NCBI RefSeq assembly: GCF_024347135.1
Contig: NZ_AP024907.1
Coordinates: 2,161,001-2,225,000 of the forward strand
Direction: 5' to 3'
Source of the DNA: Vibrio spartinae
GTDB lineage: Bacteria; Pseudomonadota; Gammaproteobacteria; Enterobacterales; Vibrionaceae
DNA length: 64,000 bases
Position numbers and translations under genes: made by a program. The notes under the pieces are model-generated. The model had not been told where the DNA came from and ran no database searches. It saw only the letters and a program-made list of their open reading frames with translations. Shown here piece after piece: positions 53,001 to 59,446 of this stretch. Each line of letters starts with the position of its first letter. Within the stretch, counting starts at the first letter, position 1.

Positions 53001-55386
53001 GTCTCCGCCGAATATTTTCGGGATCATTCGCTTTACGCTCTGCTTGTTGTCGAGCCTCTTCCTGATATGCTTGAAGACGCTTTTCGTGGTTGCGAAACTC
53101 ATTCAAAACCGCTTCGGTATCAAATCCTTTTGAGCGTTGGATCCGGCGACGAAGGCGTTTACTCATACCGGTAATTTTGTCACCGGAGAACGACCGCTCT
53201 AACTGCCGTTCAGTGGCCTGATGTTTAACATCCTGAACTTCACTCTTTGTCGGCATATCCGACTGGATGCGCTCTGCATCATTGTTGAACTGCTGGAACC
53301 TGCCTGATGTATCACGCCCCATTCGATCCCGGATCTGGTCTTTTTTCAGATCGGCTTCATCCTGTCTGACTTGCTGCTCCCGAACGGCAGTATTCGCCTG
53401 ATCTCTTTGGTAAGTACGGGTTACAGGTGACCCATCAATATCACCGGTCCAGTTGGGATTAGGCGTGAGTTGGGGTCGTTGAGACCGTTCATTTTCAGCC
53501 TGAGTCTGCAATGCCACCTCTCTGGCCTGAAGCGCCTTATCGTCAATGACAGCCTGCGATTTTTTCTTATCAAATGCAGCCCCTTTATCCTGATAGGGCT
53601 GGGGATGATACGGCTGTCCCCGCTCAACCGAGGCATCGTTGTGGATTTTGTCGTACTGAATCTGAGTCAGACGGTCAATCAATGCCTGATTACCCTGATC
53701 TTCTGAAAGCAGTTGTGAAGCAACCTGCCCGCGGATTTGGTCGTATTCAGCCTGCTGATGAGAGAGATCGGACTGTGGACTCTGAGGCTCCGGCGTTTCA
53801 CCCCCCTCTTTTAGCTGCTGATTGCGAGCTTTTAAATCACGTTGATTACTGGTCTCACGCTGGTTAACGGCGGTCGCCAGCGGATCAACTTCCAGATTTT
53901 TTGCACTCTGGGCTAACTGCTGATATTCATCAGCGAGTGCAACTGAATAATCCGGATCGTTATCTACATCCGGGTCAGATAACTCTTTCTCAATCTGCGC
54001 TGCACGTTCTGGATTATATGCTCTGGCAAGATACATTATCTCACGGCGGTCAGCGGTACTTAATACGCCTTTCTCTTTTAACTGCTCCCGACTCTCCCCC
54101 ATCCCCTGAACAAATGAGTCCTGCATAGTCTTTGAGTGAGATTCAGGTATATCCGGCTGTCTCTCATCCCCGGACATATCAACATCTTCGGTGCGGGGCT
54201 GTGACTCATCCTGTGCCGAAGACGGCTCTTGTGCTGTAGTATCACTGCCAGCCGGTGGGGCTTCTTTCGTACTGTTATTTTTGCCTCTGAGGCCACCAAT
54301 TCCGCCCGGTACAGCGCCGATCCCCATCCCGACAGCGGCACCTTCAGCAGCACTCTGTAATGCTCCGGCCCATGGGTCACGATCCGTTCCGGTCACTGTA
54401 TTGATTGCAGTATTGGTGGCATAAGTCTGTCCTGCACCTTCCATGCCTTCAGTGACGCCTTCTGTTATTGCCCCTTTGAATGCGCCTTTAAACGCACCTT
54501 TGGCTACATGGCCGGTCACTGCGCCGAATAACAGACGGTCTCCCAGTGCTCCGGCAACAGACGAGGCAATTGCAGCGGGGTCGCCTGCAATGGTCCGGCT
54601 AACGTAATTGGCCGTCTCTTCTTTAGCAAGATTGACCATATCTGTAGGATTCATACTTTCATTAGCGGGGTCATTGACAATACGGCGCAATGAATTCTGA
54701 AAATATTCAGAGTTCGATGACAGCCAGTTCGCGTCCATGTTCATCACCTGCTCACGACCATCAAGCATGGCACTACCATGGGAGCCAGCAAAACCAGCTC
54801 CGACGGCTGCACCACCAGCGATCTTTTCCACAGTCTTCTTCGCTGTTTCCAGAGCAACGGCACGGGAAGCGCCACGTTTTAACATAGAGCTGGCAACGGC
54901 CCGTCCGATAGTCATTCTGGCAGCCTGACCGGCGGCACCACCGGGGATCATCATTCCGGCCATAGAACCCACGCCCTGAGCAAATTTCATCGCCCAGACA
55001 TCAATATCACCGATATTTTTTCCAAGGCCCAGAGAACCATCGTTTTCAGAAAACAGTTCGCCGCTGAGGGCCGCTTTGCCGTCGTCGGTCATGGAATCAA
55101 CGAGATAATCCGAACCTGACTGGGCCAAGTCCCGAACACTTTCACCAACACCAAATACCTGCTCTGATAGCTCGCCCATTCCGGCCACCATACCAAGCGC
55201 TCCAGTCCCGACAGCCTTTGTCATATCACCGAGTGAAACATCATAGTCTTTGGCCGGTTGTCGTCTCTGACGCAACGCTGCAAAACGTTTATCAAATCCT
55301 TCCGGCAGTTGATAATCATCGGTCATATCGGTTCTGGCATTGACGGTTGCGTCAGGGTTTTCACCAAGCAATTGCTTATCCTGCAT
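44014..55386 (-). CDS. Giant phage polyvalent protein: methylase, strawberry-notch helicase, metallopeptidase, LPD38-like
   Basis: A 3,790-residue protein. The N-terminus has glycine-rich hydrophobic stretches (residues about 50-150) like those of virion proteins ejected into cells, and then long Gln/Glu-rich helical sequence to about 1100. A DNA N6-methylase region has TNPPFG near 1217. A strawberry-notch-type SF2 helicase follows, with GDQTGVGKGR near 1580, DEAHSA near 1718, and the C-terminal lobe with LNQAGSTGLS near 2075 and MLGRINRTGQ near 2118. An HExxxH-type motif (RHEILVHH) lies near 2745. The end (about 3310-3490) resembles LPD38. Similar domain chains occur in P1 DarB, a protein co-injected with DNA against restriction. 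It is the last gene of the block. Confidence 0.85.
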   Translation of the reverse strand: MQDKQLLGENPDATVNARTDMTDDYQLPEGFDKRFAALRQRRQPAKDYDVSLGDMTKAVGTGALGMVAGMGELSEQVFGVGESVRDLAQSGSDYLVDSMTDDGKAALSGELFSENDGSLGLGKNIGDIDVWAMKFAQGVGSMAGMMIPGGAAGQAARMTIGRAVASSMLKRGASRAVALETAKKTVEKIAGGAAVGAGFAGSHGSAMLDGREQVMNMDANWLSSNSEYFQNSLRRIVNDPANESMNPTDMVNLAKEETANYVSRTIAGDPAAIASSVAGALGDRLLFGAVTGHVAKGAFKGAFKGAITEGVTEGMEGAGQTYATNTAINTVTGTDRDPWAGALQSAAEGAAVGMGIGAVPGGIGGLRGKNNSTKEAPPAGSDTTAQEPSSAQDESQPRTEDVDMSGDERQPDIPESHSKTMQDSFVQGMGESREQLKEKGVLSTADRREIMYLARAYNPERAAQIEKELSDPDVDNDPDYSVALADEYQQLAQSAKNLEVDPLATAVNQRETSNQRDLKARNQQLKEGGETPEPQSPQSDLSHQQAEYDQIRGQVASQLLSEDQGNQALIDRLTQIQYDKIHNDASVERGQPYHPQPYQDKGAAFDKKKSQAVIDDKALQAREVALQTQAENERSQRPQLTPNPNWTGDIDGSPVTRTYQRDQANTAVREQQVRQDEADLKKDQIRDRMGRDTSGRFQQFNNDAERIQSDMPTKSEVQDVKHQATERQLERSFSGDKITGMSKRLRRRIQRSKGFDTEAVLNEFRNHEKRLQAYQEEARQQAERKANDPENIRRRQSAQALFEEKITSPEAKQFKENLIQEAIRRVNASLDKTAGTILEIDSRSKSLPEVKKQLTNSVRSLANQFIGKTAALNEKLRAKFAENESRLLSDTQSDPVENDITALETANPDNSPAVVNQPKTEVREDEHDTILKAKALIEKTLQSNRESTGKASLKGIRTVYRNEGDFTAKELDKLVKKSGYQNISDFERKIKAASEGKEPSEPEAQSQQASSQPERQSEEEPQPEISENIQLLEAMQTRIQSGFKPSNNLALKRAGKDIYELGSISDVTPLMMKKLQEAYETAQINQRRLKVNKALERDSSPQSVETIFNQLSEDYQTQPKLNIRTAHSSDLQAYSTPAPLSFLGNIVAGVDADTTVLEPTAGNGLLLMTSAPENTFANELDPVRAESLAWSGFEVTTLDATGDPLTNGMVTEQVDRVITNPPFGKIRDEKGEPEKFSFEDSFGNIIQLGELDHVIARNALQAMKSDGKAFLILGTSKVVGKLSVNQRIFLNWLHQNYHVSDYTEIDGKLYEKQGAGWPVMLISIDGRAKAPTGQFAPTKSRITRHQTWDSLYEHYRKQGLLDTQSSRDGRRTTEPAYVSGKRRAGAVLRTDAQRTQRGAAAHHRGGNERRAKGSRHSAGYTAGDRSTRAVRDVRLDTGRLIHRAAGKIRGSRELSTENSADPAGRAEKDAGSDRSHQPAQPLDENEIKPAPDSKRANAFQSVYRSKSGGLNDSVLTPANIEYYTSEALSDLEARHGNIDTYVMDKLGYPSISELHDAFMGLQTDAVGLAVSAIENNKAIIIGDQTGVGKGRQAAGILRYAMNAGKTPIFITQKDNLFTDMVDDLTDIGVSQFTPLIMNTGVGIKQVISPGTPQEKTVFTHRNSGKTLKKYFAEMNETGRLPDGFDALFATYDQISTDQRGIKKSILNALAKNAILVMDEAHSAASGEKAKSNRGLFFNQYVEKVAGLTYLSATYAKRPENMALYRRTDLGVAAGGDDVTGAIETGGLGMQNYIAAKLAQAGHYIRRERSFDGIEIKDEIINSGGDIEKAFDTTTTALRGLQRLSRAWDDYVQEELAESIAAEHGLDTLTSGNKADKNINVNSFSSVVHNYIAQLTLGLKADAIAELAIASSGRGEKPVIALESTLGSALKNYMADNNLSDGDSLGSLSYADYLGRTMDNVLAYRVKAPGEKNSKKFTISIDEIDSPLVKVLYDQARAAIAKIAHYHIPASPIDHIRHRLEQAGLRVAEITGRKRMVDYDSRKIIPRATAEANDRRGQVDKFNAGTLDVLILNQAGSTGLSIHSRADYRDTRQRFMIVAQPSLNIDTYMQMLGRINRTGQVNVPKYANAWLDLPSEKRPAAVLAGKMASLNANTSGSTESATSVKSFDLLNPYGDEVVIQYVKENLKALGEYGDDFVKVSEADQPANYFLGKLAVLPVALQRDVLAELDTLYAEKISYLNATGQNYLNMTEIDLQAEPVEQTQLVEGDPKRGVFSEPVYLTQIRAKMQGKAPHWDEVQDRLSQSSEVSFKSLAHQVKVQANEFYDQMLGKIESLNQSIETRRAKGKSVKSLLSEKNEITSALAAYRLRIGNYERWVSSAYGQFVRVKFSPDEMVNPSVMGVVVGVTHVGQSGDPMAPSKTKIEVMVADQARRISFTYRHIHDGTLTRVGDEMDASQMQMIFDHQASLPSVENRYVMTGNLIMAKNQTIKAGQIVPFTTHDGRVIQGMLLPRSFEPNKHMKATVDATAEQSLDWLMNTRDNELASLGLSTKQHDAHLRRDSRGAEAKYVLQMPKSVSKGKRFWGNPEIEAIIGEQAVSGSGILSVGVKPSDLSALVNAFEKIAPLRPISKAQIDDFIRLNQLAQPKTSSSEIVFSKASIATRTPAKGMSLKSAELVVSQWLKAYQGGAGVKVTVVPTQAAAEKIAGMNFGQRVIHSFYRRDSREVVVIAENLESAKQLRQKLRHEILVHHSLKTVVGAAEYQSILLRVRQGRNSPYLKTLWESVDRNYRGQSDRDLVEEVLARAAEIDRNKIRQWWDRVVEAIAHALRKVGLMNASDVTQAELNNIVQRLADRFRMANNPYLKAADSRISTSPDIQFSQEKTMTLDEALAQSTPRARFSGVLNAVSQGVGAVRGNLGLGALTLRQLADLSQRKLPQLSEYVDTVHRMLSRRNQLAFDAHDMADSIRKWMSRNRKDADELFDIAHQATIEGVDPALVFQSAREVVEKRIQHLEYVNDGSHKTNEQMKELRALRNLLAGEPRRMKKHAELKRRFDRLPEEAKQHYRAMRDTYRERHDLFKHLLEQQIVNAAIDGRIKKARLADLRAQFELQEVMAPYFPLARFGDYWLSTTDENGEKRYMMYETEREQQAVKQKLERQGFPVFTGYKLDKNQHIEGASLGFVVDLIGQVEESKMGKLAKEDLQDMIYQMYLQSLPNRSMRKQFMHRQKVKGWSNDALRALAENMVKGSYQLARLEYADELTKLASETIETAKKSGENQASRYANELMKRHEWVMYPKHSKAAQKITSLGFLYMLGFSPAAAAVNITQNFVVALPMIASKFGAIRASSELAKATKEFISAKGNIKARLTHPDEIDAFNQWYDSGLLDSTNAHDLAGIAEGQNWKYSPAYEKYSEWMSKLFHKAEVFNRETTALATYRLARKNGMSHEGAAKLAEKLTWDAHFDYSNINRARYMQNPAMKVATQFKQYSQNMTYYLMRNAYLSMKGMTPQERSEARKQLVGTLGMTALLGGLSALPLSLVYGLANSLNAAFGDDDQPWDAETEFKSYLSDVFGSDVANKIVYGAGGAGISPRISLDGMWIRDPNRDLEGEDTWSFYAQQAAGPVLGGIVLQAIKAGGQMLDGDYYRGIEGVTPKIVKDAMKAYRYADEGALNRRGDAYKDDFDAFEIFEQSIGFTPSELSKQYQMNNARKQYEQHVLDRRSDLMKSYYLAWKQSDEQLMINTQKAISLFNRKYPKLALTSKSIRQSLRTRMRYSQQTSNGVNLNKHLRGVEAEVVW
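50940..51332 (-). CDS. Possible overlapping gene inside the giant reading frame
   Basis: A 130-codon frame on the same strand, shifted relative to the giant gene and lying between its methylase and helicase regions. The product (EELSYELMLSELSEALPLII-like composition, then DTPPGIGPHAPYEMSDWILEG and ERFGDLENYPQ) looks like a folded acidic protein, and its codons favour CTG, GAA and ATC as in real genes. In this stretch the giant frame reads as low-complexity Arg/Gly/Ala sequence. TGGGA precedes the ATG. It may be a true overprinted gene, or the original frame of the linker. Confidence 0.45.
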   Translation of the reverse strand: MSTTGNRGYWIPNHPEMDEELQSLLTCRVSGERELSYELMLSELSEALPLIIEEATKEEQREAVILLDTPPGIGPHAPYEMSDWILEGSSIGLLERFGDLENYPQKTVPTLPDELKRTQDLIEVISLLNL

Positions 55387-55410
55387 GGGCTAATCTCCGA
55401 AAAAGGGCAA

Positions 55411-55440
55411 TAAAAAAGCCCCGTCTTTTCAGACGAGGCT
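55411..55440 (-). terminator. Rho-independent terminator just before the giant gene
   Basis: AGCCTCGTCT and AGACGGGGCT (minus-strand reading) form a ten-pair stem with a GAAA loop and one U-G pair, followed by TTTTTA. Its end is only about 25 bases before the start codon of the giant gene. Confidence 0.78.
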
Positions 55441-55441
55441 T

Positions 55442-55998
55442 TGCACGATGGGGAGATGATGACTTGGTTTAAGTTGGGAATCAAATCTGAGTTTCTGGAT
55501 TACTGATAATCATCATATCATCACAATACAGCTCAATTTTGCGATCATATAGTAGAAGTATGTAACACACTTCTGGACAAAAACAAGTTAGGATGTCGGC
55601 TGTATCAGGGGGATTTCGGATAAAAATTTCTAAGGGTAACCCCCAATCGAGGTGTGAAGCATAAGCCAATAAGAATTAGAGCAAATACCATAAAGCTAGG
55701 TTTGATGTTGATCACTTAAAATATATGTATAATGTCGTTGAAAGAATTTAGGGCAGTACGCATTGCGGAGCAGAGTCCTAGCGACACCAGCCAAACAAGC
55801 GAGGTGCCGTCTATGGAAAAACAATTGCAATCTACAAAACTTGGAATCAAATCCACCCTATTAGTCATCTTTGGATGGCTAGCTTTTTTTAGTTCCTTCA
55901 TGCTGCAACCAGACTTAACCATCGCAGCTATAATACTTCAAACAGTCGCTAGGGTTCTGCCCTAAGTTCTTTTGCCAACATCCAGCTTTAGACTCCTA
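55442..55998. other. Region between the giant gene and the CHAT gene
   Basis: About 560 bp. Apart from a small plus-strand open frame at 55813-55965 nothing is recognised. Confidence 0.5.
55813..55965 (+). CDS. Possible small membrane protein
   Basis: A 50-codon frame, MEKQLQSTKLGIKSTLLVIFGWLAFFSSFM..., with one clear hydrophobic segment. GAGGTG lies six bases before its ATG; a longer form from 55732 has no such site. It is opposite in strand to its prophage neighbours. Family and role are unknown. Confidence 0.4.
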   Translation: MEKQLQSTKLGIKSTLLVIFGWLAFFSSFMLQPDLTIAAIILQTVARVLP

Positions 55999-58164
55999 TT
56001 ACATCTCAATAACTATACTTTCCGGTCGACCTAATTGAGAGTAATACATTGTTTCGGTCAACCCTATATCCTGAATTGTCATGTCAACCGTTTCTATCGG
56101 CTTATTAGCAACTTCGCTAATTAACTTTAAAGATTCATCATACCAATTTGAATGATTCGTATTTATTAAGTAATTGCACTGAATATGCAGTTCCGTATAC
56201 TCTTCAGGTGTAATCCATTTCAGCTCGTCTCTAAAAGACATTAAAAAATCGGTGCAAAAGGACATGCGTAGAAAGCCAGTAATAAATGTACGCCATGTTA
56301 ATACCTCTACTCTCATTTTCTGAATAGCCTTTAGAAAAGCACTTATTCTGTATACTAATCGACCAACGAAAATGGCAGATTTTATCGCATTCACAGGTAA
56401 TAATGTACCCAATACAGAGATACTACCTCTAGCAAGGAATGAATTTGCAACTGATGCATGTGATCCTGCTAATGCTGAAGTTAAGCATGCACTCAAAATA
56501 ACAATTGGTGGTGATATTATCGGCAGGTGCCAAATGTCAACTTGATCACTGCCAATTTGTAGCCAACCATATGAATCAGTACCGCCATGATTTCCATGGC
56601 AATCCATTATTAAAATACTCCCTTTAATTTCGTTGAGGGCAATTACAAACTCATCTTCAGACCCCACATCTACAATCGTTATTTCGATGTCATCAACTAA
56701 TTTTGAGTAATGAGTTAGTGCCTCTTCGAGTTTATATTTCAGAGGATCATTTTCTCTAAATGAACGGATTACAGTGATGTTTAGCAACTCATTTTTTTTA
56801 ACTGTAACATTGGAAAAATTAGTACAACTTTGAAGAAACATGTTACCCGGTGTAGTAGGGATTTTAGATGTTTCATGTGTGAACATGAGTGGGATTCGAT
56901 CAAGAGAAACCCAATCTAGATGTATGTTTGAACAAAGTGTTATTGAATTTGAATTTTGAACGATAAAGTCAATAAGTGGCTCATCAATCTCCCCTCTCAT
57001 TTTTTCAACTAAATCTTTGAATTTTCGATCAAGCTTTCTTTTTGATTTATCTGTACCAGAAGAAACTAAGCTTTCAATATCTTTAAAATTACCATGGAAA
57101 AAATTTAATGAGTTAGCTAGACGAACCGCTGGCACACAATAAGAAGTACATAACATATTGATCGCTGCCGATGACAAACGTAATTCACTTTGTCTGGTTG
57201 AAAGTATCATTTGAAAAACTTTGTTTTCAAAAACTTTCGTAACATCTTCTTTGTTGAAATCTCGCATATTAAATCCGGAGTAAGATTTATTTCTAAATAC
57301 TCCGTCAATTAGAAGCTCTTGGGATTTCTTATTTTTTAAATCTCTTCTAATTTTGTTCCAGAATTGATCTTTGAAGTTATACAGGTGAGTAAAAATGCTA
57401 GGACAGTATAGGACTAAGTCTGATTTTAGTGATGTGGATTTATACTCATTTGTTAAGGAAAGAACTTTTTGTGAGGTATCCAGAATAGCTTCAATGTATG
57501 GTTGACGTTCATTACTTCCTTGTAAGGCATTTGTACCTGAGAGACTGTAACCAAGTGAATATAAGACTGCTTCATTCGCATTTGAAACAGAGTGGCTATA
57601 CGATTTTTGATCCAGTTCTATCTGCTGAGTAGTTCTTGCTACTCTTGATGATAAGAAGTCTTTTGACTTTTCATTTAAGTCGCCATTTTCTTTTAGTGAA
57701 TTTAATCTTTCCGAAATTTTTTCATCCAAAAGAAAAGGAGTAAATTCATCCCTCAACACAATGTCGCAGATATCTGACCAGCCCACAGCTAACAGCGGAT
57801 ATTTTGAAGCTTTACTAATATCCTTAACATACGTAGCACTCTCTTCATCTACGCAGTAACAAAATATAAATGGATGTGCTTGAAAGACTTCAAACCATTT
57901 TTTAAAGGCGATTTTATCAAGCAAAAAGTTATTGCTTACAGATAAGTTTATGCGATGTCGTATGAGCTCTTCATGTGAAATGAAAAGTTCATTTGCTGAA
58001 GTTGGAAGTATGCTCATGTATTCAAGCAATCTAGAGTGCTGACTAGAAATCAAATCGATCAAGTAACCTTGAAAAGGCGATTGATCCTTAATGTCTTCTG
58101 ATCGCGGCATTATCAGCACATGCAAAATCGAAGTTTCAACAAGGTTAGGATACATATAGCTCAC
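55999..58164 (-). CDS. CHAT-domain (caspase-like) protease
   Basis: A 721-residue AT-rich protein. The C-terminal part is a CHAT domain with the catalytic pair H523 (MDCHGNHGGTDSYGW) and C560 (VILSACLTSALAGSH), followed by ANSFLARGSISVLGTL, which is the usual next helix and strand. The first about 480 residues are helical and not recognised; they may sense a trigger or hold a substrate. CHAT proteases are frequent effectors in bacterial immunity and programmed cell death. It lies 133 bp after a HEPN-like gene, both inserted between portal and giant genes of the prophage, with clearly lower GC than either. Confidence 0.82.
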   Translation of the reverse strand: MSYMYPNLVETSILHVLIMPRSEDIKDQSPFQGYLIDLISSQHSRLLEYMSILPTSANELFISHEELIRHRINLSVSNNFLLDKIAFKKWFEVFQAHPFIFCYCVDEESATYVKDISKASKYPLLAVGWSDICDIVLRDEFTPFLLDEKISERLNSLKENGDLNEKSKDFLSSRVARTTQQIELDQKSYSHSVSNANEAVLYSLGYSLSGTNALQGSNERQPYIEAILDTSQKVLSLTNEYKSTSLKSDLVLYCPSIFTHLYNFKDQFWNKIRRDLKNKKSQELLIDGVFRNKSYSGFNMRDFNKEDVTKVFENKVFQMILSTRQSELRLSSAAINMLCTSYCVPAVRLANSLNFFHGNFKDIESLVSSGTDKSKRKLDRKFKDLVEKMRGEIDEPLIDFIVQNSNSITLCSNIHLDWVSLDRIPLMFTHETSKIPTTPGNMFLQSCTNFSNVTVKKNELLNITVIRSFRENDPLKYKLEEALTHYSKLVDDIEITIVDVGSEDEFVIALNEIKGSILIMDCHGNHGGTDSYGWLQIGSDQVDIWHLPIISPPIVILSACLTSALAGSHASVANSFLARGSISVLGTLLPVNAIKSAIFVGRLVYRISAFLKAIQKMRVEVLTWRTFITGFLRMSFCTDFLMSFRDELKWITPEEYTELHIQCNYLINTNHSNWYDESLKLISEVANKPIETVDMTIQDIGLTETMYYSQLGRPESIVIEM

Positions 58165-58297
58165 TCAAACTATTAAAAAGTTCTATCTTACAGGTTACGA
58201 CAACTGCTTGATTATTCAATTTGGGATTACTCTACATGTATCATAAAAAAGTACTGAATTTCATTGTATTTCAGTATTCGAATGAACTTTAGCCGAG

Positions 58298-59176
58298 TTA
58301 AATGCGTAGTTTATTGATACTTAAAGTTATTTCAGTAATTGCAGCCTTAAGTACTTGTAAACAAATCTTAGCTGTATGCTCTCTTGGTGTGAAGCCTGAT
58401 GACATTTGTTGATAGGGGTGAATGTAATTACGAAAGTCCCTTAAAGTATGTGAAAATTTATGGGTATCAAGCTGAATTAGTTCTAAGTCTTTTGCCACAT
58501 CAATAAAGGCGGCAAGAGTCCAGTCATGAAACGGTTGAACTTTACCTTCACGATTTTTGGGGGAAGACTTCACTGTGTTAAATGCTCTCGGATAACTAGA
58601 AGCTAATCCAAGAAAAACCCTTTCTAAAGTGCTACCAGCGATTAGAATCGTAGAAAGATAAGCTGCCGAACTATAAGTTTTTTCAATTTCATCTACTCGT
58701 TTGTTCAGTACGTCAGTTACGGTAGGGTCCAAGCCTAAATCAGAGATAGTGAAACCACTAAACTCACGACTTAAAAAGTCAGACTCAGACAAACTATTTG
58801 ATTTCACGCTATCCTCGTTTAACTCCACTTTATGAAGTTTCTTGAAGGATATTTCAGCTTCATTTCTAACAACTTGCCATTTGTCAAAAGCTAAATACTG
58901 GTTAAGTTCGGCGATCAAGCGATCCAACTCGTCAATACGGCTAATAAAATTGACGGGATTGAATACTGCTTTAATGCATTTATCAAGTTGAGGTGTTCCA
59001 TTGATTGCTTCTAAACAATCGTCTGTATACTTCCAACGGGAGGGGAAGCCTTGTCCATATGAGTGATTAAAACCTAGAGCATTAAAAAATTTAACCAAAT
59101 TTGGCCCAGAACGATACTCAGTATCTTCATTTATTAAGTTTCGAAGTTTTTCACTCGTTTTGCTGCTGATGATCAT
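58298..59176 (-). CDS. HEPN-like helical protein, partner of the CHAT gene
   Basis: A 292-residue protein. The C-terminal half (about 180-290) reads as a helical bundle with ILIAGSTLERVFLGL, FHDWTLAAFIDVAKDLELIQLD and LRDFRNYIHPYQQM. R246, R249 and H253 form an R-N-x-x-H-P motif like that of HEPN RNases and abortive-infection C-terminal domains. The N-terminal half begins MIISSKTSEKLRNLINEDTEYRSGPNLVKFF and is not recognised. GGAGG lies seven bases before the ATG, and a promoter-like sequence lies at 59236-59264. The domain call is by motif only. Confidence 0.6.
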   Translation of the reverse strand: MIISSKTSEKLRNLINEDTEYRSGPNLVKFFNALGFNHSYGQGFPSRWKYTDDCLEAINGTPQLDKCIKAVFNPVNFISRIDELDRLIAELNQYLAFDKWQVVRNEAEISFKKLHKVELNEDSVKSNSLSESDFLSREFSGFTISDLGLDPTVTDVLNKRVDEIEKTYSSAAYLSTILIAGSTLERVFLGLASSYPRAFNTVKSSPKNREGKVQPFHDWTLAAFIDVAKDLELIQLDTHKFSHTLRDFRNYIHPYQQMSSGFTPREHTAKICLQVLKAAITEITLSINKLRI

Positions 59177-59235
59177 TCAAATTCCTCCAGTACATAACGC
59201 GTCTTAGACAGCGAACCTGCTTCTTTTGTATCCTT

Positions 59236-59264
59236 ATAATGCCTCCTTTATTCTGCTATATCAA
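59236..59264 (-). promoter_or_regulatory. Candidate sigma70 promoter of the cargo genes
   Basis: On the minus strand TTGATA and CATTAT are separated by 17 bases, about 60 bp upstream of the HEPN-like gene. It would let the cargo be expressed in the lysogen without phage late transcription. Confidence 0.45.
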
Positions 59265-59446
59265 AAAGTCAGTGTGTTAATGACGGCTAGAGTAAACTAG
59301 TTCGCAAGATGTTGCTTAAGTAGGATGCAGGGTGCTTTTTTACGACCTTCAGATAAATTTTAGTAGGGGAAATCTGTTGTATCGCAATATGAATAAACTT
59401 TTGCTCTAACTCGAAAAGGGGCAAAAATGAGTTTAGCAAATTAGAA

